Below, one piece after another: positions 1 through 9,927 of a stretch of DNA of 64,000 nucleotides; positions within the stretch are counted from its first letter, which is position 1; each line of letters starts with the position of its first letter. The DNA comes from Harenicola maris (GTDB lineage: Bacteria; Pseudomonadota; Alphaproteobacteria; Rhodobacterales; Rhodobacteraceae). The stretch spans positions 682,001 to 746,000 of the forward strand of contig JADQAZ010000003.1 in the NCBI GenBank assembly GCA_018524345.1, given 5' to 3'. Under the pieces are notes generated by a model. It did no database searches and was not told the origin of the DNA. It saw only the letters and a program-made list of their open reading frames with translations. The translations under genes and the position numbers were made by a program.

Positions 1-498
1 TTGCAGGACAGGGTGCTGAGCCTCGCCTCGATTCACCGTGATCTCTATCAATCGAAACATGGCGGTATGGCGAATGTCGGGGCCTTGGTGTCTGATATCA
101 TTGAAAACTCGGTGGAAATCGCGGCGGTGTCGGATGACTCCATTCGTGTGGAAACCGATGTTGATCCGGTGCTGTTGTATCCGGATCAGGCGGTTCCTTT
201 GGCCCTGCTCGTCGCCGAGGGCATGACAAACGCGATGAAATATATCGGTGACACCGGGACTTCGAAACCCTTTATCAGGGCATCCCTGAAGAAAGAGGGC
301 GACGAATGTTCTCTGCGGTTGGAAAACTCGGTTGGCCTGCGGCCCGATGCGGAAAGCACCGGTCTGGGCAAAAAACTGATCAATGCCTTTGCTGTGCAGC
401 TAGGGGGAGAAATCCACCTGGAAGACGACGGGACGATCTTTACCCTGCGGTTGCGGTTCAAAATTGAAGAGTTCGTTCCGGACGCTCGAGATTTTTAA
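1..498 (+). CDS. Sensor histidine kinase, C-terminal part (HisKA_2/HWE-like)
   Basis: Only the last 165 residues lie in the window; the protein continues upstream of base 1. Residues 1-20 resemble the end of the dimerisation helix of HisKA_2-type kinases (RVLSLASIHRDLYQS). An ATPase domain follows, with an N-box-like EGMTNAMKY at 73-81 and a G-box GLGKKL at 121-126. The phosphoacceptor His should lie just before the window. Kinases of this family in alphaproteobacteria often act in the general stress response (PhyR/EcfG), but no such partner is visible here. The sensory domain and partner regulator cannot be seen, so signal and target are unknown. Confidence 0.82.
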   Translation: MQDRVLSLASIHRDLYQSKHGGMANVGALVSDIIENSVEIAAVSDDSIRVETDVDPVLLYPDQAVPLALLVAEGMTNAMKYIGDTGTSKPFIRASLKKEGDECSLRLENSVGLRPDAESTGLGKKLINAFAVQLGGEIHLEDDGTIFTLRLRFKIEEFVPDARDF

Positions 499-533
499 CC
501 GCGTTCGGCTCTGTCGATGGTAGTAGTATCAGA

Positions 534-1574
534 TTACGCCTGACTAGCTTCTGCCTGTTCCTCAGCCAAAGGAGCGGAAGGCAGGCACTTCAGAATGGTA
601 ATGCACCAGATCAAAAGCGGTATCGCAATGATGCCGCCAATCGGCCCCCAAAGCCACATCCAGAACACCAGCGATAGAAACACGGTCAGCGGGTTAACCG
701 AGAGACTTCTGCCCACCATCATGGGCGTGACGAACTGGGCCTCTGTGGCGTTCAAAACAAAGTAGATCAGAGCGGGCATGAAGCTCGTCGGGCCATCGAA
801 AACCACAATGCCGGTGACCGTCAGCATGGAAATCATGGCCATCGGGCCAAGGTAGAGAAGGAAGTTCAACGCAAAAGCGAGCAGGCCCCAGAGTACAGGC
901 GATGGCATGCCGAGAAGCTCCATCACGATCATGACAATAACCCCAAGGCCCAGATTGATCGCGCTGATCGTCAACACGTAGCGGGAGACCTGTTGGCCCG
1001 CCATTCTCAAATCGCCTTCGCCGAGTTTGAACGAGGCTGCGCTGACCCAAGCATAGAGGTCGTTCTTGACCATCAGAAAGAAATACAATGTCCCTGCGAA
1101 GATCAGACACTGAGCCGCGAACTGCGGGGCAAAGAAGAGTGCCTCGGTGATGGAGGGGAGGGCAACCGCGTCGCCATCCGCGCTACCTCCTGCGCCTGCA
1201 TCGGTTTCAATCGCGGCGGCCACATCCTCTGCGATTTTCTCGACTCCGCGCAGTGTGCGCCGCAACTCTTCGACGGTGCTGCGCAGTTCCTCCCAGATCA
1301 GAGGTGCGCGGTTGATGACGTCGGTGACATAGGGTTCCAGTAGCAAGAGCAGCGTCAGAATGATCAACAGAGCCAGTAGAACGGACAGGGCCGCCGAGAG
1401 GGCAGGGGGAAAGCGCAACCGATCCCAGAAATCCGACAGGGGGGTAAGGATAACGCCGAGCAGCAAGGCCGAAAGCACCGGCGCAAAGATGGTTTTGCCC
1501 TGTTGCAATGCAACGCAAAGGACAATGCCGGTCAGGATGAAGAGGCAGATAGTCGGCAGGTTTCGCTGGTTCAT
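534..1574 (-). CDS. AI-2E family transporter (PerM-like membrane protein)
   Basis: 346-residue polytopic membrane protein of the AI-2E transporter family (PF01594). Two N-terminal hydrophobic helices (about residues 8-60) are followed by a soluble helical stretch at 90-140, then a block of membrane helices that includes a glycine-rich region near LNFLLYLGPMAM. The C-terminal helices contain the family-typical MVGRSLSVNPLTVFLSLVFW region. The frame stays open to 1673, but ATG 1574 is preceded by a GGGGA ribosome site and begins directly before the first helix, so it is preferred. Family members export small molecules or ions; true AI-2 export is shown for only a few, so the substrate here is unknown. 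Confidence 0.88.
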   Translation of the reverse strand: MNQRNLPTICLFILTGIVLCVALQQGKTIFAPVLSALLLGVILTPLSDFWDRLRFPPALSAALSVLLALLIILTLLLLLEPYVTDVINRAPLIWEELRSTVEELRRTLRGVEKIAEDVAAAIETDAGAGGSADGDAVALPSITEALFFAPQFAAQCLIFAGTLYFFLMVKNDLYAWVSAASFKLGEGDLRMAGQQVSRYVLTISAINLGLGVIVMIVMELLGMPSPVLWGLLAFALNFLLYLGPMAMISMLTVTGIVVFDGPTSFMPALIYFVLNATEAQFVTPMMVGRSLSVNPLTVFLSLVFWMWLWGPIGGIIAIPLLIWCITILKCLPSAPLAEEQAEASQA

Positions 1575-1703
1575 GATGGTCCCCGTTTCCATGCAAACTC
1601 TGGAGCCTGCACATTCGTTCCATCGCGGGGGCTGAAACACCCGTATCAGGTTGAACGCGTACAGATGGATCACGCCAATATCAAACGGGCAGAGGGCCTG
1701 TCC

Positions 1704-2174
1704 CTAGGGCTCGAAAACCGGGCGGGCGGCGCCGTTTTCGTCCAACGCGACAAAGACGAAATCGGCATCGGTGACCTTGTGGCCTTCTTGGGAGTAACGG
1801 GGCCGTGCCCAGACATCCACATGGATACGCATGGACGTGCGGCCCACCTTACGCAGCGTTGCATAGAGGGTGACCTCATCTCCGACCTTCACCGGACGAA
1901 GAAACTGCATTGCTTCAACCGAGACAGTCGCACCTCGCCCCTGTGACACGCGCCCAGCCATATTCCCGGCGGCCAGATCCATCTGCGACATGAGCCAGCC
2001 GCCAAAGATATCGCCCGACGGGTTGGTATCGGCGGGCATGGCGACAGTGCGGATAACAAGGACACCTTCATCCTGCTGCCTGCCGTGCGAGCCGAGGCTT
2101 TGCCCGCGGGCCAGAGTGTCTTGAGGATCGTCGTTCATGGCGCCAGCTTTCGGTTCAGCCGGTGCAAGCGGCAT
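1704..2174 (-). CDS. Acyl-CoA thioesterase, hotdog fold (YciA-like)
   Basis: Single hotdog domain of 156 residues (or 144 if ATG 2138 is the true start; neither start has a strong ribosome site). The family signature NPSGDIFGGWLMSQMD lies at residues 51-66 and ends in the Asp that is catalytic in YciA-type thioesterases. It is followed by the helix MDLAAGNMAGRV and the strand VEAMQFLRPVKVGDEV. Proteins of this family hydrolyse acyl-CoA to free acid and CoA in the cytoplasm, usually with broad chain-length range. The gene lies convergent to nothing and alone, 129 bp from the exporter gene on the same strand. Family assignment is secure; substrate range is not visible. Confidence 0.9.
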   Translation of the reverse strand: MPLAPAEPKAGAMNDDPQDTLARGQSLGSHGRQQDEGVLVIRTVAMPADTNPSGDIFGGWLMSQMDLAAGNMAGRVSQGRGATVSVEAMQFLRPVKVGDEVTLYATLRKVGRTSMRIHVDVWARPRYSQEGHKVTDADFVFVALDENGAARPVFEP

Positions 2175-2357
2175 GAGGGCAGGAAGTTCCCTATGCTACT
2201 GAGAATGCGATAGCTTTGGAACAATTTCTTGCTCCGGCATGTCTGTTTCGCGGGGCACTCGCCCATGAATTGGGCAAATTTGGATTTGAAAACAGCTGCA
2301 TTGGTTGTTGCTGCATTGCAGCGAGTTCTTCATGATGCGGTTAAGGAGAGCCATTAG

Positions 2358-5300
2358 ATGTCAATCACCGCCAGTATCTATCACCTGACCCACTACAAAT
2401 ATGATCGCCCGGTCACTTTGGGCCCGCAGTCGATCCGCCTTCGCCCTGCGCCGCATTCGCGCACGCGGGTGATATCGCACAGTTTGCGGGTGTCTCCATC
2501 GGCGCATTTCGTGAACCATCAGCAGGATCCCTACGGGAACTGGTTGGCACGCTTTGTGTTTCCCGAGCCGGTGCGCGAATTCAAGATCGAAGTCGATCTG
2601 GTGGCCGATATGTCGGTGTATAACCCGTTCGATTTCTTTGTTGAGGATACGGCGAAGGACTTTCCCTTTGCCTATGACGACGACATTGCGCCCGACCTGA
2701 GCATCTATCTACGCGCCGAGCCTGTCGGGCCGCTCTTGCAGAAGTTTATGTCCACGGTCTCTCTCGAGCCGATGGTGACGATCGATTTCCTCGTGATGCT
2801 GAACAGCCGTCTGGCGAATGAAATCAACTATGAAATCCGGATGGAGCCGGGGGTTCAAACCGCCGAGGAAACACTGGGCCGCGCGGCGGGCTCCTGCCGC
2901 GACACGAGCTGGCTTTTGGTTCAGGTGCTGCGCAACCTTGGCCTAGCGGCGCGGTTTGTGTCGGGTTATCTGATCCAGCTAAAGCCGGATTTGATCGCTA
3001 TTGACGGGCCTGCCGGCACCGATACGGATTTCACGGACCTGCACGCATGGGTTGAGGTGTACTTGCCGGGGGCGGGCTGGGTCGGGCTTGATCCGACATC
3101 GGGCCTCTTGGCGGGGGAAAGCCATATCCCCTTGGCGGCCACGCCGCATTATCGCCATGCCGCGCCGATCTCGGGTGTGGCCAGCGCCGCAGATGTCGAA
3201 TTTTCATTCGACATGCAGGTGACACGGACGGCAGAACATCCGCGCATCACCAAGCCGTTCTCCGATACAGCATGGGAGGCGCTTAACAAGCTGGGCGAAG
3301 AGGTGGACAAGCGGCTTGAGGCGGGCGATGTGCGCCTGACCATGGGCGGGGAGCCGACCTTTGTCTCCATCGACGATTTTGAAAGCGACGAGTGGAACTC
3401 GGATGCCGTAGGGCCGACCAAACGCGGTTTGGCCGATGATTTGATGCGGCGCTTTCAGGGAAAGTTCTCCAAGGGAGGCCTGCTGCACTACGGCCAAGGG
3501 AAGTGGTATCCGGGCGAAACACTGCCGCGTTGGACCTTCTCCCTCTACTGGCGCAAGGATGGACAGCCGATCTGGAACGACCCCGAGCTTCTAGCCCGCG
3601 AGGATACCAATGAGGATGTCGGGCCCAAGGATGCGCAGGCTCTGCTTGAGGGGATCGCCCAATGGCTGTCCGTTCCGCAGGCCAATGTCTTGCCTGCTTA
3701 TGAGGATCCCGCGGAGTGGATCATCAAGGAAGGCAATTTGCCCGCCAATGTGACACCGGAAAACTCCAAGCTGTCTGACCCTGAAGAGCGCGCAAGGATT
3801 GCGCGGGTGTTTGAGCGCGGGCTGAGCACACCTGCGGGCTATGTGCTGCCCGTGCAGCGTTGGCAGGCGAAGGCGTCGAGTGGCTGGATGTCGGAGGTGT
3901 GGAACCTGCGCCGTGGCAAAGTGTTTCTTGTGTCGGGGGACAGCCCTGTTGGGTATCGCCTTCCGCTTGGAACTTTGCCGCATGTGCCAGAGAGCGACTA
4001 TCCCTTCATCAACCCGCAGGACCCGACAGAGGAGCGCGGCCCGCTTCCTGTTCCTGCAACCGCAGAGGAGGTCACGCAAGAGGCGGAAGACAAATCCCGC
4101 GCGCAAAAGGTTGCGCACCGCACAGAAGCCTCCGTAGGCCAAGAGGTGGTCGAGCAAACCTTGGGCGATTTGGATGGCCGCGTGCGCACGGCGATTTCGG
4201 TGGAGCCACGCGACGGTCGGCTTTGCGTCTTCCTTCCGCCGGTCGAAAAGCTTGAGGATTACCTTGAGCTGATTGCAGCCGTGGAAGCCGCGGCTAAGAA
4301 AATTGGCCGCAAGGTTTTGATCGAAGGCTACGCACCACCGCATGATCCGCGTGTGGAGGTGATGCGGATTGCCCCCGATCCCGGCGTGATCGAGGTGAAT
4401 ATTCATCCTGCGTCCAGCTGGGCCGAATGCGTTCACACCACGGAAACGGTTTATGAGGAGGCGCGTCAGTGCCGCCTTGGCGCTGATAAGTTCATGGTGG
4501 ATGGGCGCCATACCGGCACCGGTGGCGGCAACCACGTTGTTGTTGGCGGGGCGACACCGAATGACAGCCCGTTCCTGCGCCGGCCCGATTTGCTCAAAAG
4601 CCTTATCCTGTTTTGGCAACGCCATCCCAGCCTGTCTTATCTTTTCTCGGGCACATTCGTAGGCCCGACCTCGCAAGCGCCGAGGATCGATGAAGCGCGC
4701 CATGATGTGTTGTATGAGCTCGAGATCGCACTGGATCAAATTTGGCCACCACAGCACGGCGAAACACCCCCGCCGTGGCTGACGGATCGTTTGCTGCGCA
4801 ATGCGCTGATCGATGTGACAGGCAACACCCACCGGACGGAGATTTGCATAGACAAGCTCTTCTCCCCCGATGGGCCGACGGGCCGTTTGGGGCTTGTCGA
4901 GTTTCGCGGTTTTGAGATGCCGCCCAACCCGCGCATGAGCCTTGCCCAACAGGTTCTACTCCGTGCGATTATCGCCCGCTGCTGGGAAGATCCGCTAAGC
5001 GGGGATTTGACCCGTTGGGGAACGACGCTGCATGACCGTTTCATGCTGCCAGCATTCATTTGGGAGGATTTCAAAGAGGTCCTGTCCGATCTGCGCGCCC
5101 ATGACATGCACCTTGATCCCGCATGGTTCGAGGCGCAGGCAGAGTTCCGGTTCCCGTTCTGCGGTGAGGTGACCTATGAGGGGGTGACGCTGGAGCTTCG
5201 CCAAGCGTTGGAGCCTTGGCATGTTCTGGGCGAAACCGGTGCCATCGGCGGCACTGTGCGCTACACCGACAGCTCCTCGGAGCGGTTGCAGGTGGCCCTT

Positions 5301-5699
5301 AAGGGCGCAAATCCGGATCGTTATACCGTCACGGCCAACCAACGCATAGTGCCCCAGACAGCAACGGGCGAAAACGGAGTTCGGGTCGGTGGCCTGCGCT
5401 ATAAGGCGTGGAAACCCTCGCTTTCCCTGCATCCTGTTTTGGAAGTAGATGCACCCTTAACTTTTGACATCTATGACAAGTGGACGGGCACCTCTTTGGG
5501 CGGCTGTCGTTATCATGTGGCTCATCCCGGCGGGCGCAATTTTGATACCTTCCCGGTGAACGGGAACGAAGCGGAGGCGCGTAGATTGAGCCGGTTTGAA
5601 AAGATGGGCCATACAACGGGTGCCTTTGTGCCGGTGCCGGAGTCTCCGCACCCCGAATTCCCCCTAACCCTCGATCTGCGGCGCAGGCCCGGTTTGTAG
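2358..5699 (+). CDS. Large transglutaminase-like protein with DUF2126 domain
   Basis: 1113 residues, a standard length for this fusion. It has a bacterial transglutaminase N-terminal domain (about 5-85), a transglutaminase core with the triad C180 (GSCRD), H229 (LHAWVEV) and D245 (LDPTSG), and then a long DUF2126 region from about 300 to the end. The triad is intact, so thiol chemistry (amide hydrolysis or transfer) is expected. DUF2126 has no known reaction. The start follows an AGGAGA site. The stop is 4 bp before the ATP-grasp/alpha-E gene, with which it surely forms an operon. Comparative genomics of amidoligase systems links these families to making and processing peptide-like conjugates; that role here is inference. 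Confidence 0.93.
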   Translation: MSITASIYHLTHYKYDRPVTLGPQSIRLRPAPHSRTRVISHSLRVSPSAHFVNHQQDPYGNWLARFVFPEPVREFKIEVDLVADMSVYNPFDFFVEDTAKDFPFAYDDDIAPDLSIYLRAEPVGPLLQKFMSTVSLEPMVTIDFLVMLNSRLANEINYEIRMEPGVQTAEETLGRAAGSCRDTSWLLVQVLRNLGLAARFVSGYLIQLKPDLIAIDGPAGTDTDFTDLHAWVEVYLPGAGWVGLDPTSGLLAGESHIPLAATPHYRHAAPISGVASAADVEFSFDMQVTRTAEHPRITKPFSDTAWEALNKLGEEVDKRLEAGDVRLTMGGEPTFVSIDDFESDEWNSDAVGPTKRGLADDLMRRFQGKFSKGGLLHYGQGKWYPGETLPRWTFSLYWRKDGQPIWNDPELLAREDTNEDVGPKDAQALLEGIAQWLSVPQANVLPAYEDPAEWIIKEGNLPANVTPENSKLSDPEERARIARVFERGLSTPAGYVLPVQRWQAKASSGWMSEVWNLRRGKVFLVSGDSPVGYRLPLGTLPHVPESDYPFINPQDPTEERGPLPVPATAEEVTQEAEDKSRAQKVAHRTEASVGQEVVEQTLGDLDGRVRTAISVEPRDGRLCVFLPPVEKLEDYLELIAAVEAAAKKIGRKVLIEGYAPPHDPRVEVMRIAPDPGVIEVNIHPASSWAECVHTTETVYEEARQCRLGADKFMVDGRHTGTGGGNHVVVGGATPNDSPFLRRPDLLKSLILFWQRHPSLSYLFSGTFVGPTSQAPRIDEARHDVLYELEIALDQIWPPQHGETPPPWLTDRLLRNALIDVTGNTHRTEICIDKLFSPDGPTGRLGLVEFRGFEMPPNPRMSLAQQVLLRAIIARCWEDPLSGDLTRWGTTLHDRFMLPAFIWEDFKEVLSDLRAHDMHLDPAWFEAQAEFRFPFCGEVTYEGVTLELRQALEPWHVLGETGAIGGTVRYTDSSSERLQVALKGANPDRYTVTANQRIVPQTATGENGVRVGGLRYKAWKPSLSLHPVLEVDAPLTFDIYDKWTGTSLGGCRYHVAHPGGRNFDTFPVNGNEAEARRLSRFEKMGHTTGAFVPVPESPHPEFPLTLDLRRRPGL

Positions 5700-5703
5700 C
5701 TCT

Positions 5704-8118
5704 ATGATTGAGGGGCAAAATCAGGGGGGAGATGAGGCCTATCAAGACCTTTGCCGGCGCTATCAAGCGCAGGTTGGCAAGGGGCGTGCCCATAGCGATG
5801 AAATGATGGCGCAGGACGGGACGATCAAGCCCGTCTGGGAGCCGTTCTTTCGCCATTTGAGTAGCCTCAGCCCTGAGGAAAAAAGCCTCCGGTTCACGCG
5901 CGGCAACCAATACCTGCACGATGCGGGGGTTCTGTATCGTCAGTATGACGAAACCCTGTCGAGTGAGCGGGAGTGGCCTCTCAGCCCGATTCCTGTCGTC
6001 CTGAGTGAGGAAGAATGGCAGGAAATTTCTACGGCTTTGGTCGAACGGGCCGATCTGTTGGAATATGTGCTGCAGGATTTTTACAGGGACAATGATCTTG
6101 TTCGATCGGGCCAATTGCCCGCGACCTTGCTGAGCCAAAACCCCGCGTGGCTGCGCCCGATGGTGGGCGCGAGCAGCAGGGGCGAGACCCTTTTGAACAG
6201 CATCGCCTTCGAAATCGGGCGCGGGCCGGATGGCAAGTGGTGGGTGATCAGTGACTTGATCGAGGCACCCTCAACAGCCGGATTTGCGATTGAAAACCGT
6301 ATCGCGATGGGGCGTGTGTTTCCGAATTTTTTCGGGAACGCTATGATCCACAGGATCGCCGATTTCTTTAATGACCTGCAACAAAACTTGCTGGATCTTC
6401 GGGGCCGGGCAGAGGGCGAGATCGCCTTGCTGTCGCCCGGACCGATGAACCAGAACTACGCCGAGCATGCGTATATGGCGCGGTATCTGGGGCTACTGTT
6501 GGTTGAGGGTGAGGACCTGATCGTCCTGAACGGTCAGGCGATGGTGCGCACGGTCGCGGGGCCGAAACCCATAAGCCTGCTGTGGAACCGGTTGCCAAGT
6601 TCGATGTTCGATCCGCTTGAGCTTGACCCCACTTCCATGCTGGGCGCGCCCGGTTTAGCGCAGGCTTTGCGAGATGGCAGCTTGAAGACCGTCAATATGA
6701 TCGGAGCGGGTGTGCTTGAGACCCGCGCTTTAATGGCCTTCCTTCCAAAAATTGCGCGGGCCCGGTTGGGGCAAGGGCTGGCCATGTCCAACATCGCAAC
6801 TTGGTGGTGCGGGCAGGATAAGCAGCGCGACCATGTGATTGCCAATAGTCCGCGGATGATGGTGGGGGATGCGTTTTCAACCACCCCCCTGATGGCCGAC
6901 CCCAAAACAATCTCTCTCGGCGAGGGGGGGCAGGGTGCAGAGCAGATAGCCGAAATGCTGCGCTCCTCCGCGCGCAATTTGGTGGGGCAGGAGGCCGTCA
7001 CCCTGTCCTCGACTCCGGTGTGGGAAGGGGGCGAACTGGTGCCCCGGCCTATGTGCCTTCGTATTTCGCTTGGTCGAACCAGAAATGGCTGGACGGTGAT
7101 GCCCGGGGGCTATGCCCGGATCAGCGCTGGTGACGATGCCAAGGCGCTTGCCATGCAGCGCGGCGGCAAGGTTGCCGATGTTTGGGTGACCAGCAACACC
7201 CGTATTCAGTCCTCCCGCGTGCTGACGCAAAATGACAGGGCCGTTTCCAGCAGCTCCGCGCAGTCGATCCTGCCCAGCCGTGCGGCCGATAACCTGTTTT
7301 GGGTCGGGCGCTATGTCGAGCGTTGCGAGGGCAATATGCGCCTGTTTCGCGCGTATTATGCCCGAATTTCCGAAGGGGCTGATCACAGCGATGTTTTGCT
7401 TGAATACATGCGCAGCGCTTTGATGGATGACGTAAAGCCGCGGGCCGGTGACATTGCACAGCGGTTTGCCGATCCTCTTGTGCGCGGCATGCAGGCGGCC
7501 TCGCGGATCAGTGACAGGTTTTCGCCGGATGGCATGATGGCTCTGCGCGATTTGGTCGAGCAGGTGGAGCGACTAGAGCGCCGACGGGTGCCCCTTGATG
7601 AAATTTCGGCCGAGATCAGCAGCCTTTTGCGGCAGGTCACCGGTTTTGCCGGACTGGTGCATGAAAATATGTATCGTTCCGACGGCTGGCGGTTCCTGAG
7701 CCTTGGCACATCTTTAGAACGGGCGGCCAATATGTGCGCGGTGCTCTCTGCGTGTACGCCGGAGGCCGTTCCTGCGGGTGGGCTTAACCTCGCGCTGGAA
7801 ATCGGGGACAGTGTTGTTTCCCATCGTGCTCGTTTTCAGGTTTGGGCGAACAAGGCGTCGGTGATCGATCTCCTCGCGCTGGATCCGCGAAATCCGCGAT
7901 CCGTTCGCTATCACGTTTCACGCGCGAAAGAGCATATCGCGCGGCTTACCCTTGATGGGGCGGGCCATGTTTTGACCGAGGTTGCGCGGCTTGTTTTGCA
8001 GACAGAAACCAAGCTGGCCTCTTGTCGGCCGCAAGAGGCAAAGCCCGAGTTTCTGGAGGAAATCCGGTTGGACATTCAGGCGATCTCCAATGCCTTGAAC
8101 AAAGACTATTTGGCGTGA
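5704..8118 (+). CDS. Circularly permuted ATP-grasp protein fused to alpha-E domain
   Basis: 804 residues. The first part (about 60-510) is a circularly permuted type-2 ATP-grasp ligase (DUF404/DUF407 family). The rest (about 520-800) is an all-helical alpha-E (DUF403) domain that begins near LPSRAADNLFWVGRYVERCE. In many bacteria the two are separate neighbouring genes; here they are one chain, which supports their working together. ATP-grasp enzymes of this class are predicted to form amide bonds between a carboxylate and an amine using ATP. The gene sits between two transglutaminase-like genes (gaps of 4 and 3 bp), so ligation and cleavage or transfer are probably coupled. No substrate is known from the sequence. 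Confidence 0.92.
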   Translation: MIEGQNQGGDEAYQDLCRRYQAQVGKGRAHSDEMMAQDGTIKPVWEPFFRHLSSLSPEEKSLRFTRGNQYLHDAGVLYRQYDETLSSEREWPLSPIPVVLSEEEWQEISTALVERADLLEYVLQDFYRDNDLVRSGQLPATLLSQNPAWLRPMVGASSRGETLLNSIAFEIGRGPDGKWWVISDLIEAPSTAGFAIENRIAMGRVFPNFFGNAMIHRIADFFNDLQQNLLDLRGRAEGEIALLSPGPMNQNYAEHAYMARYLGLLLVEGEDLIVLNGQAMVRTVAGPKPISLLWNRLPSSMFDPLELDPTSMLGAPGLAQALRDGSLKTVNMIGAGVLETRALMAFLPKIARARLGQGLAMSNIATWWCGQDKQRDHVIANSPRMMVGDAFSTTPLMADPKTISLGEGGQGAEQIAEMLRSSARNLVGQEAVTLSSTPVWEGGELVPRPMCLRISLGRTRNGWTVMPGGYARISAGDDAKALAMQRGGKVADVWVTSNTRIQSSRVLTQNDRAVSSSSAQSILPSRAADNLFWVGRYVERCEGNMRLFRAYYARISEGADHSDVLLEYMRSALMDDVKPRAGDIAQRFADPLVRGMQAASRISDRFSPDGMMALRDLVEQVERLERRRVPLDEISAEISSLLRQVTGFAGLVHENMYRSDGWRFLSLGTSLERAANMCAVLSACTPEAVPAGGLNLALEIGDSVVSHRARFQVWANKASVIDLLALDPRNPRSVRYHVSRAKEHIARLTLDGAGHVLTEVARLVLQTETKLASCRPQEAKPEFLEEIRLDIQAISNALNKDYLA

Positions 8119-8121
8119 ACG

Positions 8122-9000
8122 ATGAAGTATAAGATCCGCCTGACCATCACCCATGAATACAATCAATCGGCGGCCAATAGCCGCCATTTGATCTCTGTGG
8201 TGCCAAAGTTCATCGCAAACCGGCAGCAGCTTTCCTCCCATATTCTCGAGGTCTTCCCAGAGCCGGATACGAGAGCGCAGGTCACGGATTTTTACGGCAA
8301 TACACAGGTTTTTTGCACCCTCCGAGAGTTCCATTCAGAGATGAGTATCCGTCTGAATTGCCATGTTGAGGTGATGCCGCCCCTTGCTTGGTTCGATCTA
8401 TCGCCCAGTGTGTCGGAGTTGAGGCATTCCTGGCAGACGTCGAGAGACCTTGGCGCGGATTCTCCACTGCATTACTTGGGGCCCACCCGCAGGTTGGTGC
8501 AGGATGCCGCGATTGGTTGGTTCGCGCAGGAGGTCTTTGATCACGGGGCGAGCACGGCGGCAAATGTCATCAATATTGGCAGGGCCTTGCACGATGCGAT
8601 GACCTTTGATTCCAGCGCTACGACGGTGGATACAGATGCCTCGGAGGCGTTTGCCCTGCGCCGCGGGGTTTGTCAGGATTTTAGCCATATCATGATTCTT
8701 GCCCTGCAAAGTTTGGGCATTCCTGCTGGCTACGTCAGCGGCTATTTGCGCACTCTTCCGCCAGAAGGCGGGGTAAAGCTGGAGGGTGCCGATGCCATGC
8801 ACGCTTGGGTCAGGGCATGGTGCGGCCCGCAGCAGGGGTGGATCGAGTATGACCCAACCAACGCCACATTGGTCGGGACAGATCACATCGTTGTCGGCTA
8901 TGGGCGTGATTATTCCGATGTCTCGCCGGTGCGGGGACAGTTACGGTCCTCTGGCGGGCAAAAAAATGCGCAGGCCGTTGATGTGGCGATCATTGGCTGA
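8122..9000 (+). CDS. Transglutaminase family protein
   Basis: 292-residue cytoplasmic protein with an N-terminal beta domain (1-120) and a transglutaminase core. Catalytic C184 (GVCQDF), H227 (MHAWVRAW) and D244 (EYDPTN) are all present. It is the third gene of the operon after the ATP-grasp/alpha-E gene. It resembles the N-terminal third of the 1113-residue protein but lacks DUF2126, so the cluster holds two related thiol enzymes on one transcript. The reaction is probably hydrolysis or transfer at an amide bond. The product formed or cut by the cluster is unknown. The gene ends one base before a convergent fourth member. Confidence 0.92.
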   Translation: MKYKIRLTITHEYNQSAANSRHLISVVPKFIANRQQLSSHILEVFPEPDTRAQVTDFYGNTQVFCTLREFHSEMSIRLNCHVEVMPPLAWFDLSPSVSELRHSWQTSRDLGADSPLHYLGPTRRLVQDAAIGWFAQEVFDHGASTAANVINIGRALHDAMTFDSSATTVDTDASEAFALRRGVCQDFSHIMILALQSLGIPAGYVSGYLRTLPPEGGVKLEGADAMHAWVRAWCGPQQGWIEYDPTNATLVGTDHIVVGYGRDYSDVSPVRGQLRSSGGQKNAQAVDVAIIG

Positions 9001-9001
9001 G

Positions 9002-9805
9002 TTACGCGGGGGGCGGGGCAGCCTCCGTTACCGTGACGGATTGTTCGTATAGGTCAATACCACCATAGGACGTCAGGAATGAGACATCCGCAGCATCTCG
9101 TCCGGCACTGATCCGCACGGTTTCGGACGGTTTCGACATGCCAGTCGGGTCGAGAAGGTGCCATTTTCCACCGAGGTAGACCTCAACCACCGCGTGGAAA
9201 TCCTGTGGTTTGACGGCGGGCGCATAGGCGCTGACAAAGCGGGCGGGGATGCCGCCGGCGCGGCCAAGTGTAATTAGCATATGCGCGTAATCACGGCACA
9301 CACCAGCGAGGCTGGCGAAGCTGTCAGTCGCGGTCGTTCCGGCGTGGCTTGCGGCATTGTCATAGGTGAAATTGTTGAAGACCCAATCGCGCATGGCAAG
9401 GATTTTGGCGCCGCCTTCAAGCTGGCCAAAATTACTGTCCACAAAGGAGAGAAACAGATCCGATTGACAATAGCGTGAGGGCATGAGGAAGGGGATCACG
9501 GATCCCGGCATTTCGGGACGCGGCGGATCGGGTAAATCCTCTATCTGGGTATCTGTGCGGGTGACATTGACGAGCGCCGTGTAGCGGCACTCAAACAGGG
9601 GGCTGGCGGTGATCCAGCGGCGGGTGCCTTCGGCGCCCTCAGGGGGAATTTCGACCAGTACAGAGCCAGAGTCGAACTGGATATCTTGTTCCAGAACAAT
9701 CTGTTCAGCGTTCGATTGAGCCTCAATCTGCAGCAGCAAATCGCATGGCTGCGATGTCGCATATTTCAAATGGGCATTGAGGGCGAGATGCACGGCAGAA
9801 TCCAC
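9002..9805 (-). CDS. Transglutaminase family protein (convergent)
   Basis: 267 residues with the same fold as the preceding gene but clearly divergent in sequence. The triad is C170 (GVCRDYAH), H204 (DFHAVVEV) and D219 (LLDPTG). The Trp that follows the catalytic His in the two co-directional enzymes (HAW) is replaced by Val (HAV). It is encoded on the opposite strand with only one base between the stop codons, so it has its own promoter in the 120-bp gap at 9806-9927. It makes the third transglutaminase-like enzyme within 7.5 kb. Its separate regulation suggests a distinct substrate or timing. Confidence 0.9.
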   Translation of the reverse strand: MDSAVHLALNAHLKYATSQPCDLLLQIEAQSNAEQIVLEQDIQFDSGSVLVEIPPEGAEGTRRWITASPLFECRYTALVNVTRTDTQIEDLPDPPRPEMPGSVIPFLMPSRYCQSDLFLSFVDSNFGQLEGGAKILAMRDWVFNNFTYDNAASHAGTTATDSFASLAGVCRDYAHMLITLGRAGGIPARFVSAYAPAVKPQDFHAVVEVYLGGKWHLLDPTGMSKPSETVRISAGRDAADVSFLTSYGGIDLYEQSVTVTEAAPPPA

Positions 9806-9927
9806 GATGAGGGGAGCTAAGGGATACCTCCTATCTTAAGGTGAGACGCCCTGTCGAGCGGGCAAATCAAGTTGTCGTAGTTTTCGTATCTTTCGCGGTC
9901 GTGCCCAGTGAGATGCTGCGGGATACC

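Noticed and set aside
3591-4949. Long minus-strand open frame (452 codons) antisense to the DUF2126 gene
   Set aside because: It mirrors codon bias of the strong plus-strand gene, has no family features and no ribosome site. The same holds for long antisense frames at 9841-10992, 17114-18817, 30918-32210, 43256-44482 and 57445-58671.
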